Part shown: positions 1 through 8,885 of the stretch, in pieces | Layout of the letters: the number at the start of each line of letters is the position of its first letter | Position numbering within the stretch: the first letter of the stretch is position 1 | DNA from: Rhodovulum sp. | GTDB taxonomy: Bacteria > Pseudomonadota > Alphaproteobacteria > Rhodobacterales > Rhodobacteraceae | NCBI GenBank assembly: GCA_002706605.1 | Contig: PALT01000025.1 | Location: 186,001 to 250,000 of the forward strand | DNA length: 64,000 bases | Reading direction: 5' to 3' | The notes under the pieces: generated by a model | Databases searched by the model: none | Told to the model about the DNA's origin: nothing | Seen by the model: the letters and a program-made list of their open reading frames with translations, nothing else | Made by a program: the position numbers and the translations under genes

Positions 1-173
1 ACACCAGCACCTGCCCCGACCGCGGCGCGGCAACGCATTACGCGATCGAAACCAAAAGCCAGACCATCGGCGACGCTGCGTGGTCGTATGAGGCCCCCAA
101 AGCGGGCTTTGAACAGATCGCCGGTTTTCTGGCGTTCCATAACTCCGACAAAGTCGCGGTTGAACAGCTGTAA
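1..173 (+). CDS. DUF427 domain protein (3' end only)
   Basis: Only the last 56 or so codons lie in the window, reading in frame from base 3 to a TAA at 171-173. The translation contains CPDRGAATHYAI, then a DAAWSYEAP stretch, then GFLAFHNSDKV. This is the pattern of the DUF427 fold (a CP.KG..SYY segment, an AWSYPEP segment, then a GYLAFY.DKV ending). The function of DUF427 proteins is not established. The family is usually 90-130 residues, so roughly half is missing upstream. The convergent ClC gene ends 20 bases downstream. Confidence 0.75.
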   Translation, partial: TSTCPDRGAATHYAIETKSQTIGDAAWSYEAPKAGFEQIAGFLAFHNSDKVAVEQL

Positions 174-192
174 TTCTTCTGCAGCGTGACCG

Positions 193-1911
193 CTATGCGT
201 GCTCTTCGGCGGCGGTGGCCGCCAAGGCACGGTTATAGGCCCCCAAAGCATCGACATGGAACAGCGCGCCCAACAGGGTCGGGTTTTGGCCATCGGCGGC
301 GGGGGCAACGACCGGAATAAAGGCGTGTCCGGTATCCTCAAACACCGGCAGGGCCTGTTCCAGCGTCGCCTCGGGGTCCAGAAACACCCCTTGCTCCATC
401 AACGCCTGACAGGCCTCAATCGATGCGGCACCAGGGCTGTCCTTGGCGCGCATGACCACCACCGCCTTATACAGTGACAACAAATAGGCCTGCGGTCCGG
501 CGGCCACGTGTTTTCCAGCGCGCTCGAGCTGGGTCAAAAAGAACGACCGATCCACAAGGCGCGAGGCCAGCGCGGTCGACAAAGACACCGCCACCATCAC
601 CGCCAAACCCGTTTGCCAGTCGCCGGTCAATTCGAACACGATCAATGTCGTAGAAATCGGCGCGCCCAAAACGGCCGCCGCCACCGCGCCCATACCGGCA
701 AGCGCATACAGGGTTTCAGACCCCGAAATATCGGGAAAGACCGAGGTCGCGACCATCCCGAATGCCAATCCGGTCAGCGCGCCCATCATCAAGGCGGGTG
801 AAAATACTCCGCCGCCCATGCGCCCCGCCATGGTGATTGATACGGCCACGGCCTTGATGATTGCAAAAATCACCACGTCACGAAACACCATCTGACCCGT
901 CAACGCGGCCGAGGTCGTTTCATACCCGACCCCGATGATATGCGGGAAAAAGATCGCGATCCCGCCCAGCAACGCCCCCGCAAACGCGGGCCGCAAAACC
1001 CGTGGCAGGCGCAGCATCTGTTGCACCGCGTTGCCTACGTCATCGGCCAAAAAGATCGCCCGCATGAACGCCGTGGCGACCAGACCCGACACAATCCCCA
1101 ACAACAAAAACGCGGGGAGTTCGACGTAAAACACCAGATCATTGCCCGAGAGCGAGAATTCGGTCACGTCCCCGAAATTCCAGCGGCTGATGATGGTGCC
1201 CGTCACGCTGGCAATCACAATCGGCGCGAAGGCGTGCACCGCGAAATGGCGCAACACGACCTCCAGCGCGAACAGCGCCCCCGCAATCGGTGCGTTGAAT
1301 GAGGCCGACACCGCCGCCGCCACCGCACAGCCCAGCAATTCCCGCCCCGTGATTCCGTTGGCGTTGATCCGTTCGCTGACCCATGTGGCGATCAACCCGC
1401 ACAGATGCACCACCGGCCCCTCACGGCCTGTGGAGCCACCGGTGCTGAGGGTGATCAGACTGGCCAGACCCGAGGCCAGACCCGCGCGCCGTTCCACCCG
1501 CCCATCGTGCAGGGCCGCGCCCTCAATCACATCGGCGACCGAACGCACGCGCCCATCGTCGGTAAACCGGTTCAGGATGATCCCGACCACCAAACCGCCG
1601 ATGATCGGAAAGGTCAGGATGAAATACCACGGCAAGGTCTCGGCAAAGCTATGGAGCAAGCGCGGATCATCGACCCCATAGACCGTCGTTTGCAAAAAAT
1701 TGATCGCATGGCGAAACGAGACCGTCACCAGACCGGCGGCAATCCCCACGGCCAGCGCGATGAACCAGAACTGCACCTGCGACGGCCCTTTGCGCCGTAA
1801 AACAGACCAACCGCTGCGCCATCCCTCACTCAGGTCTTGGCGGGTTTTCTGCACCAATTGCTGCAGTGGTTTGTTCACGTCGGGCCGGTCCCTGTTCCTG
1901 ACACGCGTCAC
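193..1911 (-). CDS. ClC-family chloride channel/antiporter
   Basis: A 572-residue polytopic membrane protein of the ClC family, which moves chloride (often in exchange for protons) across the inner membrane. The second selectivity motif GSTGREGP (about residue 160) carries the gating glutamate, and GGGVFSPALMMG (about residue 370) is the third motif. The first motif, usually GSGIP, is not recognisable: the equivalent place reads VADVIEG. The position after the first Glu in ALEVVLRHF is Val, where E. coli ClC-ec1 has a second Glu. The last 90 residues look like a short or degenerate CBS region. The reading frame opens with GTG and the exact start is uncertain. Confidence 0.9.
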   Translation of the reverse strand: MTRVRNRDRPDVNKPLQQLVQKTRQDLSEGWRSGWSVLRRKGPSQVQFWFIALAVGIAAGLVTVSFRHAINFLQTTVYGVDDPRLLHSFAETLPWYFILTFPIIGGLVVGIILNRFTDDGRVRSVADVIEGAALHDGRVERRAGLASGLASLITLSTGGSTGREGPVVHLCGLIATWVSERINANGITGRELLGCAVAAAVSASFNAPIAGALFALEVVLRHFAVHAFAPIVIASVTGTIISRWNFGDVTEFSLSGNDLVFYVELPAFLLLGIVSGLVATAFMRAIFLADDVGNAVQQMLRLPRVLRPAFAGALLGGIAIFFPHIIGVGYETTSAALTGQMVFRDVVIFAIIKAVAVSITMAGRMGGGVFSPALMMGALTGLAFGMVATSVFPDISGSETLYALAGMGAVAAAVLGAPISTTLIVFELTGDWQTGLAVMVAVSLSTALASRLVDRSFFLTQLERAGKHVAAGPQAYLLSLYKAVVVMRAKDSPGAASIEACQALMEQGVFLDPEATLEQALPVFEDTGHAFIPVVAPAADGQNPTLLGALFHVDALGAYNRALAATAAEEHA

Positions 1912-1985
1912 ATTCGTCGGGGGCTTTCCTGTGCCGCGCGTCTGGCATAGGAAAGGTCAACCTTCGCAATCGGACGGACAAAACC

Positions 1986-3359
1986 ATGCCACATGACACT
2001 GCACTGAACGCCCTTTCCCAACTATTAGGCGAACGGTTCTCCCTGTCCAAGTCCGATCTGGCCGCGCATGGCCAGAATGAAACCTATTTCGCGGATTGCC
2101 CGCCCGAGGGCGTTGCCTATCCCGAAACCACCGCCGAGGTGTCCGAGATCGTCAAAATCTGCGCCGCCAACGATTGCCCCGTTGTGGCATGGGGCGCGGG
2201 CACCTCGCTTGAGGGGCACGCGCTTGCGATCAAGGGCGGGATCGTTCTGGATTTTTCGCGCATGAACAAGGTTCTGGCGATCAATGCCGAGGACATGGAT
2301 GCCGTGGTTCAACCGGGCATCACGCGTGAGGACCTGAACACCGAGCTGCGCACCACTGGCCTGTTCTTTCCGGTCGATCCGGGTGCGAATGCCTCGATCG
2401 GCGGGATGGCCGCGACACGGGCCAGTGGCACCACCGCCGTGCGCTATGGCACGATGCGCGAAAACGTTCTGGCGCTTGAGGCGGTTCTGGCGGACGGAAC
2501 CATCATCCGCACCGGCACCCGCGCGCGCAAATCCAGCGCCGGCTATGACCTGACCCATCTGTTGGTCGGGTCCGAGGGGACGCTCGCGATCATCACCGAA
2601 CTGACCGTCCGTCTGCAGGGTCAACCGGAATCGATTTCGGCCGCCGTCTGTGCCTTTGACGATATGGACACCGCAGTGAACACCGTTATGGCGACGATCC
2701 AGATGGGCATCCCCATTGCGCGGATCGAATTTCTGGACGCGGCCAGCGTCGCCGCCGTCAACGCCTATTCCAAGACCGACATGCCGGTGCAGCCGCATTT
2801 GATGGTGGAATTCCACGGATCGGAAATGGGGGCCAAGGAACAGGTCGAACGGTTTGGCGAGTTGGTCGCGGATTTCGGCGGGCACGGGGTCAAATGGTCC
2901 GCCAAGACCGAGGAACGCAATGCCCTGTGGGACGCGCGGCACAAGGCCTATTGGGCGATCCTCGCCTCCCGCCCCGGATACAAAGCCGTTGTGACCGACA
3001 TGTGCGTGCCGATCTCACGTCTGGCCGAGGCGGTCGCGGAAACCCAAAAGGACATCGCGGATGCGGGCCTGCAGGGGCCGATTTTGGGCCATGTGGGCGA
3101 CGGGAATTTCCACGCGATCCTGTTGCTTGATCCGGCGAACCCCGATGACCTGACCCGCGCGAAAGAGGTCTCGCACCGGATGGCGGAACGCGCGCTGGCC
3201 CTTGGGGGGACGATCACGGGCGAACATGGGGTGGGCATGGGCAAACTGTCCCTGATGCCCGCCGAACACGGGCACGCGTGGGACGTGATGGGCGCGATCA
3301 AAACGGCGATGGACCCCAAGGGCATCCTGAACCCCGGTAAGGTCGTGCGCCCCGCCTAA
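1986..3359 (+). CDS. FAD-linked oxidase, D-lactate dehydrogenase/GlcD type
   Basis: A 457-residue flavoprotein of the GlcD/D-lactate dehydrogenase (cytochrome) family, which oxidises D-2-hydroxy acids and passes electrons to the respiratory chain. The N-terminal PCMH-type FAD domain shows WGAGTSLEGH (about residue 75) and IGGMAATRASGTTAVRYG (about 140). The C-terminal FAD-oxidase domain ends in HVGDGNFHAI and GTITGEHGVGMGK, both family hallmarks. Length matches mitochondrial-type D-LDH. There are no glcE/glcF neighbours, so a stand-alone D-lactate dehydrogenase is more likely than glycolate oxidase. The stop overlaps that of the convergent recN. Confidence 0.88.
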   Translation: MPHDTALNALSQLLGERFSLSKSDLAAHGQNETYFADCPPEGVAYPETTAEVSEIVKICAANDCPVVAWGAGTSLEGHALAIKGGIVLDFSRMNKVLAINAEDMDAVVQPGITREDLNTELRTTGLFFPVDPGANASIGGMAATRASGTTAVRYGTMRENVLALEAVLADGTIIRTGTRARKSSAGYDLTHLLVGSEGTLAIITELTVRLQGQPESISAAVCAFDDMDTAVNTVMATIQMGIPIARIEFLDAASVAAVNAYSKTDMPVQPHLMVEFHGSEMGAKEQVERFGELVADFGGHGVKWSAKTEERNALWDARHKAYWAILASRPGYKAVVTDMCVPISRLAEAVAETQKDIADAGLQGPILGHVGDGNFHAILLLDPANPDDLTRAKEVSHRMAERALALGGTITGEHGVGMGKLSLMPAEHGHAWDVMGAIKTAMDPKGILNPGKVVRPA

Positions 3360-5005
3360 TCGTCCAGCAGGGCACGCGCGGCGGCACGGGCCGGGTCGGT
3401 GATCGTGTCGCCCGACACCATGCGGGCGATTTCGTCCACGCGTTCCTCATCCGACAGGGGCACAACGCGCGACAGGGTCACGCCATCGGTGACGTTCTTT
3501 TCGACGCGCCAATGATGCGCCCCACGCGCGGCAACCTGCGGCGAATGCGTTACGACCAACACCTGACCACCCTTGGCCAGCTCTTCTAACCGGCGCCCCA
3601 CCGCATCGGCGGTCGCCCCGCCCACACCGCGGTCGATCTCGTCAAAGATCATGGTCAGGCCGCTGTCGTCCTTGGTCAAACAGACCTTCAGCGCCAACAG
3701 GAACCGGCTCAGCTCCCCGCCCGAGGCGATCTTGTTCAAGGGTCCCGCCGGTGCACCGGGGTTGGTGGCGACGCGGAATTGAACGGCGTCCACGCCCTCG
3801 GGCCCCGGATCGGCGGGGGTGATGTCGGTGGCGAAGACCGCGCGCTCCATCTTGAGCGGGGCCAATTCGGCGGCCATGGCGCGGTCCAGATCGGCGGCGG
3901 CCTGTTTGCGGCGCGCGGACAGATCACCGGCGGCGGCCTCATAGGCGGTCCACGCGCGGGCCTTTTCCTGCTTCAGCGCGGCAAGGTCCCCTGCCCCCGC
4001 GTCCAAGCGGTTCAGACGGGTGCGCAGACCTTCGGCAAATTCGCCCAGATCATCGGGCAGGACCCCGTGCTTGCGCGCCAGACCACGGATCGCGAACAGA
4101 CGCTCCTCGACCCGCTCCAATTCCGCCGGATCGAAATCCAGACGGTCCAGAAACGCCTCAACCCCCTGATGGGCGGCGGCCAGTTCATGCATCGCGCGCG
4201 TCAGCGTGTCGATGGTGTCGTCCAACCCGCCCTCGGACTGATCCGCTGCCCCTTCGAGCCAGCGCAGGGCGTTGCCCACCATCCCCTCGGCCCCGTCATA
4301 GGACAGCGCGTTCAGGGCCTTGGCCACGTCTTCGCGGATCCGGTCGGCGGCCTGCATCATGCGGCGGCGGGTGTCTAGAACCTGCTCCTCGCCCGGTTCG
4401 GGGTTCAGCGCGTCCAATTCCCCAACGGCGTGGCGCAGGAATTCCTCTTCGGCCTGCATGGCCTGCAATTCAGCCTCGGCCGTTTCCAGTGCCTTGGTCG
4501 TGCGGGAAAAGGCGGTCCATGCAGCGCGCGTCGCGGCCAACCCGTCGGTAACACCAGCGAAATCGTCCAGCATCGCGCGGTGCGCCCGCGGGTTCAGCAG
4601 GCCCTTATCATCCTGTTGGCCGTGCAGTTCGACCAGCGTATCGGACAGCGCGCGCAGGACCTCGCCACTGACGCGGCGATCATTGACCCATGCAGTTTTG
4701 CGCCCGTCCACGGTGTTCACGCGCCGCAGGATCAACTCGTTGCCAGACGGCAATCCCGCGTCCGCCAGAACCTGATGCGCGGCGTGCCCGTCGCGCAGAT
4801 CAAAGACAGCTGTGACCTCGCCCTGATCGGCACCCGCACGGACCAGTTCCGCCCGCCCGCGCCAGCCAAGGACGAACCCCAGCGAATCCAGCAAAATGGA
4901 TTTCCCCGCGCCCGTTTCACCGGTCAGCACGTTCAAACCGGGCTGAAGGCCCAGATCGAGATGGTCGATAATCAACAGATCCCGGATGTCGAGACTGCGC
5001 AGCAT
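3356..5005 (-). CDS. recN: DNA repair ATPase RecN
   Basis: A 549-residue SMC-like ATPase acting in double-strand break repair. The N-terminus carries the Walker A TGETGAGKSILLDSLG. A central coiled-coil region holds the variable middle. The C-terminal half has the signature ASGGELSRFLLALK and Walker B MIFDEIDRGVGG, then the late motif VLVVTHSPQVAA. The gene starts with ATG 26 bases after bamD and is probably cotranscribed with it. No GTTC-N7-GTTC box is visible in that short gap, so SOS control, if any, would have to act further upstream. Confidence 0.97.
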   Translation of the reverse strand: MLRSLDIRDLLIIDHLDLGLQPGLNVLTGETGAGKSILLDSLGFVLGWRGRAELVRAGADQGEVTAVFDLRDGHAAHQVLADAGLPSGNELILRRVNTVDGRKTAWVNDRRVSGEVLRALSDTLVELHGQQDDKGLLNPRAHRAMLDDFAGVTDGLAATRAAWTAFSRTTKALETAEAELQAMQAEEEFLRHAVGELDALNPEPGEEQVLDTRRRMMQAADRIREDVAKALNALSYDGAEGMVGNALRWLEGAADQSEGGLDDTIDTLTRAMHELAAAHQGVEAFLDRLDFDPAELERVEERLFAIRGLARKHGVLPDDLGEFAEGLRTRLNRLDAGAGDLAALKQEKARAWTAYEAAAGDLSARRKQAAADLDRAMAAELAPLKMERAVFATDITPADPGPEGVDAVQFRVATNPGAPAGPLNKIASGGELSRFLLALKVCLTKDDSGLTMIFDEIDRGVGGATADAVGRRLEELAKGGQVLVVTHSPQVAARGAHHWRVEKNVTDGVTLSRVVPLSDEERVDEIARMVSGDTITDPARAAARALLDD

Positions 5006-5031
5006 CGCCTAAGCCCCCAAGCCCGCGAAAA

Positions 5032-5868
5032 TCAGAGCCATTGCCCCTGAATCATCTGACGGTACACCGTCGCCAACCACCCCGTGCCAATCGCATCGGG
5101 TTCAAGGCCGCGCCCCTGCAACAGGTTATAGCCGTCCTCGTACCAGTCGGTCGATTGGAAGTTATAGCCAAGGATCGCACCGGCAGTTTGGGCCTCTTGG
5201 TTCAGGCCCAGCGACAAGTAGGCCTCAATCAAACGATAAAGCGCCTCGGCGGTATGGGTCGTGGTCTGGAAATCCTCAACCACGACGCGGAACCGGTTAA
5301 TCGCCGAGGTAAAGTTATCGCGGCGCAGGTAATAGCGCCCGATTTCCATTTCCTTGGCGGCCAGATGGTTGAACGCCAGATCGAACTTCAGGATCGACGA
5401 ACGGGCGTATTCGCTATCGGGATAACGCTCGATCACTGTGCGCAGGGCCTGTAGCGCCTGAAACGTCAGGCCCTGATCGCGGCCCACAAGGTCGATCTGG
5501 TCATAATAGCTGAGCGCCAGCAGATATTGCGCATAGGCCGCGTCTTCGTCCGCAGGGTAGAAATCGATATACCGCTGGGCGGCCGAGCGGGCGGCCTCAT
5601 AATCCTTGTCACGGTGATAGGCAAAGGCCTGCATGATCAAGGCGCGCTTGGCGAATTCCGAATAGGGGTACAGACGTTCGACATCCGCGAACTTGCGGGC
5701 GGCGTCATCGGCGCGGCGTGACGTTTCCAGTTCAAACTCGGCCTGTTTGAACAATTCCTCGGCGGTATAGCTTTCCAACGGGGGTTCTGTGTTCCCTCCG
5801 CAAGATGCCAGCACCATCACCGCAACAAGCGCCGAAACCAGCTGTGCGCGCGACCCGTATCCGACCAT
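5032..5868 (-). CDS. bamD: Outer-membrane assembly lipoprotein BamD
   Basis: A 278-residue lipoprotein of the BAM complex, which inserts beta-barrel proteins into the outer membrane. The N-terminus has a hydrophobic signal ending in a lipobox (VLASCGGN, Cys at about residue 23). After it come tetratricopeptide-type helices, seen as repeated A..FADVERLYPYSEFAKRA and AQRYIDFYP segments. The gene sits between lpxC and recN, the usual alphaproteobacterial position. The ATG at 5866-5868 is taken because the signal peptide begins directly there. Confidence 0.95.
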   Translation of the reverse strand: MVGYGSRAQLVSALVAVMVLASCGGNTEPPLESYTAEELFKQAEFELETSRRADDAARKFADVERLYPYSEFAKRALIMQAFAYHRDKDYEAARSAAQRYIDFYPADEDAAYAQYLLALSYYDQIDLVGRDQGLTFQALQALRTVIERYPDSEYARSSILKFDLAFNHLAAKEMEIGRYYLRRDNFTSAINRFRVVVEDFQTTTHTAEALYRLIEAYLSLGLNQEAQTAGAILGYNFQSTDWYEDGYNLLQGRGLEPDAIGTGWLATVYRQMIQGQWL

Positions 5869-5973
5869 GAAAGCCCCACCTCGTCTTCTGCTGATGCGTC
5901 GGTTTTCCGACGACAGGCCTGTCCTAGCACAGAAAAATCCGGTGCAAAACGGCTTTGGTGCAAAATGCGCAGA

Positions 5974-6903
5974 TCAGGCGACGGCGCGCAGGTCCGCAAC
6001 CTTGACACCAACCCCCGGCAGATGCGCCGAAAGGGCCTGATCGCAGGTCACCATGCGGAACGCGTCAGGCGTGTCAAACAGTGCCCGCAACAGTTTATTG
6101 GTGATCGCATGGCCCGCGCGGTTGCCCACGTAACGGCCCAGAATCGGTGCACCAGCAAGGTAAAGATCCCCCAGCGCGTCCAACATTTTATGGCGCACGG
6201 GTTCATCGCTGTGGCGCAGACCGCCGCGCGACAGAACCTGATCGCCGTCAAACACAACGGCGTTCACCTTGTTCACGATGTCCCCACCCAGGGCGAGGCC
6301 ACGTTCCTGCATCACGTCGATATCAACCTTGCGACAGAAGGTGCGGCTGTCACACAATTCACGCACAAAGCTGCCGTTCGCCATGTTCAGGTGTTTTTCC
6401 TGATGACCGATTGCGGCATCGGGGAAATCGATCTCGAACTGGATTTCCAGAGACTGCGACGGCATCAAGGTCGCCTCGGCCTCGCCATCACGGAACGTTA
6501 CAGGTTTCAGAATTTCAATCGCACGCACCGGCGCGTCCAGTTCCTGAAAACCGCGGTTGATGAACGCGCGGACATATTGCGCCGAACTGCCGTCCAGCGC
6601 CGGAACCTCAGGCCCGTCGATTTCGACCAGAGCGTTGTGAATGCCACAGCCCGCCAGAGCAGCCATCAGGTGCTCAATGGTGGCCACGGTCACACCGTCG
6701 GCGTTTTCGATTTGCGTGCACAGGGTGGTGAAGCCAACCGCGTCCCAACGTGCGGGGATCATGTTGTCGCGGTCGTTGATATCCGTGCGCTGAAACCAGA
6801 TGCCGTATTCGGCGGACGCGGGGCGGACCGTCATCGTGACAGGTTTGCCACTGTGCAGGCCTACACCGGTAAAGGTAACATGTGATTTCAACGTCGTTTG
6901 CAA
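5974..6903 (-). CDS. lpxC: UDP-3-O-acyl-N-acetylglucosamine deacetylase LpxC (TTG start)
   Basis: A 309-residue zinc deacetylase that commits UDP-acyl-GlcNAc to lipid A synthesis in the cytoplasm. Visible motifs are FTGVGLHSG near the N-terminus, the zinc ligand TIEHLMAAL, then DEPVRHKMLDALGDL and AGHAITNKLLRAL with the remaining catalytic residues. The reading frame can only start at TTG (6901-6903): an in-frame TGA lies two codons upstream, and the next ATG would remove the conserved TLKS..FTGVGLHSG start. It follows ftsZ by about 220 bases, with the ftsZ terminator in between, so it probably has its own promoter. Confidence 0.96.
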   Translation of the reverse strand: MQTTLKSHVTFTGVGLHSGKPVTMTVRPASAEYGIWFQRTDINDRDNMIPARWDAVGFTTLCTQIENADGVTVATIEHLMAALAGCGIHNALVEIDGPEVPALDGSSAQYVRAFINRGFQELDAPVRAIEILKPVTFRDGEAEATLMPSQSLEIQFEIDFPDAAIGHQEKHLNMANGSFVRELCDSRTFCRKVDIDVMQERGLALGGDIVNKVNAVVFDGDQVLSRGGLRHSDEPVRHKMLDALGDLYLAGAPILGRYVGNRAGHAITNKLLRALFDTPDAFRMVTCDQALSAHLPGVGVKVADLRAVA

Positions 6904-7077
6904 AGTTCACCCGATTAGCAGAACCGGACATCCCCTATCCGGCACGAAACAGGTACGAACTGCTTAACGCAATCTCAACTCAATCTTTGCAACGTTATGA
7001 AACATACATGTAACGGTGATAGGCGGGATTCTGCCAATCCGATGCTGCGCCGCCGCGAGTGCCTGTTTTACAAAAGA

Positions 7078-7106
7078 AAAAGGCCGGGCGAACCCGGCCT
7101 TTTCTT
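7078..7106 (-). terminator. Rho-independent terminator of ftsZ
   Basis: The 11-bp arms AAAAGGCCGGG and CCCGGCCTTTT flank a CGAA loop (7078-7103). In the minus direction the stem is followed by TTTTTCTTTTG. It lies 18 bases after the ftsZ stop and separates ftsZ from lpxC. Confidence 0.88.
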
Positions 7107-7123
7107 GCAAGATTTACGTCGGG

Positions 7124-8707
7124 TTAATTGGCCTGACGACGCAAAAATGCGGGAATTTCGATGCGCTCTTGTTCGGCGTCCATCTCTTCGTCTTCGGCGT
7201 AACCTTGGACCTGAGGCTGTTGGCGAGTGCCCTGATGGGCGCCGCGTGCGGGCTCTGCGCCCTGCCCCGACATCCGGTTGATCAGCGAGCCGATCCCGAA
7301 ACGACCTTTATCAGCCGCAGCCGGACGGGCAGCGGGTTGGGGTGCCTCGGCCTGACGGCGGGGGGCCTTGCTGACGGCGGCCTGCAGACGGGCCATCGCC
7401 TCGGGCGAGGGCGTGCCGGGCTGACGTGGTTTGGGGGCGACGAAGGCCTCATCCTGCGCCTCTTGCTCCAACATATGGGGCGCGGGTGCCGGAGCGGGTT
7501 CGGCAGGGCGATAGGCCGGCGGCGGCAGATCGTCCACCTCGGGTTCCATCGCGGTTTCGGCGGCCAGTTCTGCCTCAAACCCCGGGAACAGCGCAGGCTC
7601 TTCCGCGGTCGGGGCTTCGGCCACGACGGGTTCGGGGGTCGGCTCGGGCGCGGCTTCGGCGACCGGTGCGGGCTGTTCCACAGCAGGGGCCAGCGGCTCG
7701 GCCAGACGGCGGCGCGCAACGGGCACCTCGATCTCGGTTTCAACGGCGTCGATACCGGTGGCGACAACCGACACACGCATGTTGCCTTCCATGTCGGGGT
7801 CAAGCGTCGAACCAACGATGATGTTGGCGTCGGGATCGACCTCTTCGCGGATACGGTTCGCGGCCTCGTCCAGTTCGAACAGGGTCAGATCGTAACCGCC
7901 GGTGATGTTGATCAGAACGCCCTTTGCGCCGCGCAGGCTGATTTCGTCCAGCAGCGGGTTCGCGATGGCCTTTTCGGCGGCTTGGATCGCGCGATCCTCG
8001 CCCTCGGCCTCGCCGGTGCCCATCATCGCCTTGCCCATTTCGTCCATCACGGCGCGAACGTCGGCAAAGTCGAGGTTGATCAGACCCGGGCGCACCATCA
8101 GGTCGGTCACGCCTTTGACGCCTTGGTAGAGAACGTCGTCGGCCATGCTGAACGCCTCGGTAAAGGTCGTGCGCTCGTTGGCCAGACGGAACAGGTTCTG
8201 GTTCGGGATGATGATCAGCGTATCAACAACCTTTTGCAGGGCTTCGACGCCTGCTTCGGCCTGACGCATACGCTTGGAGCCCTCAAACTGGAACGGTTTG
8301 GTCACGACCCCAACGGTCAGAACGCCCAGTTCGCGAGCGGCCTGTGCAATGATCGGAGCAGCGCCCGTCCCCGTGCCACCGCCCATACCAGCGGTGATAA
8401 AGCACATATGCGCACCGGCCAGATGATCGACGATTTGCTCGATGCTCTCTTCGGCGGCGGCGGCACCAACCGAGGCACGCGCGCCCGCGCCCAGACCTTC
8501 GGTGACTTTGACACCCATCTGGATTTTCGCCGGAGCATCCGACTGCTGCAGGGCCTGTGCGTCGGTGTTCGCCGTAACGAATTCGACCCCCTCCAGCTGT
8601 TTTTCAATCATGTTGTTTACAGCGTTACCGCCAGCACCACCGACACCAAATACGGTAATCCGCGGCTTCAACTCTTCATGCTCGGGCATGGTGAGGTTCA
8701 ATGTCAT
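7124..8707 (-). CDS. ftsZ: Cell division GTPase FtsZ
   Basis: The tubulin-like GTPase that forms the Z ring at midcell. The start at 8707 gives 527 residues beginning [12 protein letters not shown]. The N-terminal GTPase core has [13 protein letters not shown] and the tubulin signature [10 protein letters not shown]. It is followed by an unusually long Pro/Ala/Glu-rich linker (about residues 320-510). The conserved C-terminal peptide [13 protein letters not shown], which docks FtsA and other partners, is intact. Alphaproteobacterial FtsZ proteins often have such long linkers. A longer in-frame start upstream (8770) adds residues unlike any FtsZ and is rejected. Upstream lies a 178-base gap from ftsA with two hairpins. 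Confidence 0.97.
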   Translation of the reverse strand: MTLNLTMPEHEELKPRITVFGVGGAGGNAVNNMIEKQLEGVEFVTANTDAQALQQSDAPAKIQMGVKVTEGLGAGARASVGAAAAEESIEQIVDHLAGAHMCFITAGMGGGTGTGAAPIIAQAARELGVLTVGVVTKPFQFEGSKRMRQAEAGVEALQKVVDTLIIIPNQNLFRLANERTTFTEAFSMADDVLYQGVKGVTDLMVRPGLINLDFADVRAVMDEMGKAMMGTGEAEGEDRAIQAAEKAIANPLLDEISLRGAKGVLINITGGYDLTLFELDEAANRIREEVDPDANIIVGSTLDPDMEGNMRVSVVATGIDAVETEIEVPVARRRLAEPLAPAVEQPAPVAEAAPEPTPEPVVAEAPTAEEPALFPGFEAELAAETAMEPEVDDLPPPAYRPAEPAPAPAPHMLEQEAQDEAFVAPKPRQPGTPSPEAMARLQAAVSKAPRRQAEAPQPAARPAAADKGRFGIGSLINRMSGQGAEPARGAHQGTRQQPQVQGYAEDEEMDAEQERIEIPAFLRRQAN

Positions 8708-8778
8708 TGATCTGTCCGCCTGCTTTTGTTTGTTGGGTGGCGTCATGCGCCATCGCGACCATATTTCCACCGATTCTA

Positions 8779-8798
8779 ACCCCAGCGCAGGCCGGGGT
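8779..8798. repeat. Palindromic REP-like hairpin between ftsA and ftsZ
   Basis: Imperfect palindrome ACCCCAGC-GCAG-GCCGGGGT: eight-base arms with one mismatch and a four-base loop. The shape is that of the short extragenic palindromes scattered through many proteobacterial genomes. No U tract follows it on either strand, so it is not a typical terminator. A GANTC site (GATTC, 8772-8776), the target of the CcrM methylase in Alphaproteobacteria, abuts it. Confidence 0.5.
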
Positions 8799-8827
8799 CA
8801 TTAAAAAAACGCAAAAAACCCACAAAA

Positions 8828-8849
8828 TCTGGATCAAATTTGATCCAGA
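8828..8849 (-). terminator. 22-bp perfect palindrome after ftsA; probable terminator or attenuator
   Basis: Bases 8828-8849 form a perfect 22-bp palindrome, TCTGGATCAAA followed by its exact complement. In the ftsA direction it folds as an 8-bp stem with an AAATTT loop. It is then followed by ATTTTGTGGGTTTTTTG and another T run, which fits an intrinsic terminator or attenuator 37 bases after the ftsA stop. A dimeric regulator operator is the alternative reading. Confidence 0.55.
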
Positions 8850-8885
8850 CCAGCGGTATTTCGCCAATTTCACAGGATATAGCGG

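Noticed and set aside
5006-5031. LexA box in front of recN
   Set aside because: The 26 bases between bamD and recN contain no GTTC-N7-GTTC, so SOS control is not claimed despite being common for recN.
6993-7015. CGTTA-N13-TAACG dyad upstream of lpxC
   Set aside because: Five-base arms at this spacing are expected by chance in AT-richer promoter DNA; no known operator matches.
8708-8770. Longer ftsZ reading frame
   Set aside because: The extra 21 residues do not match FtsZ, whereas the start at 8707 gives the usual short N-terminus.
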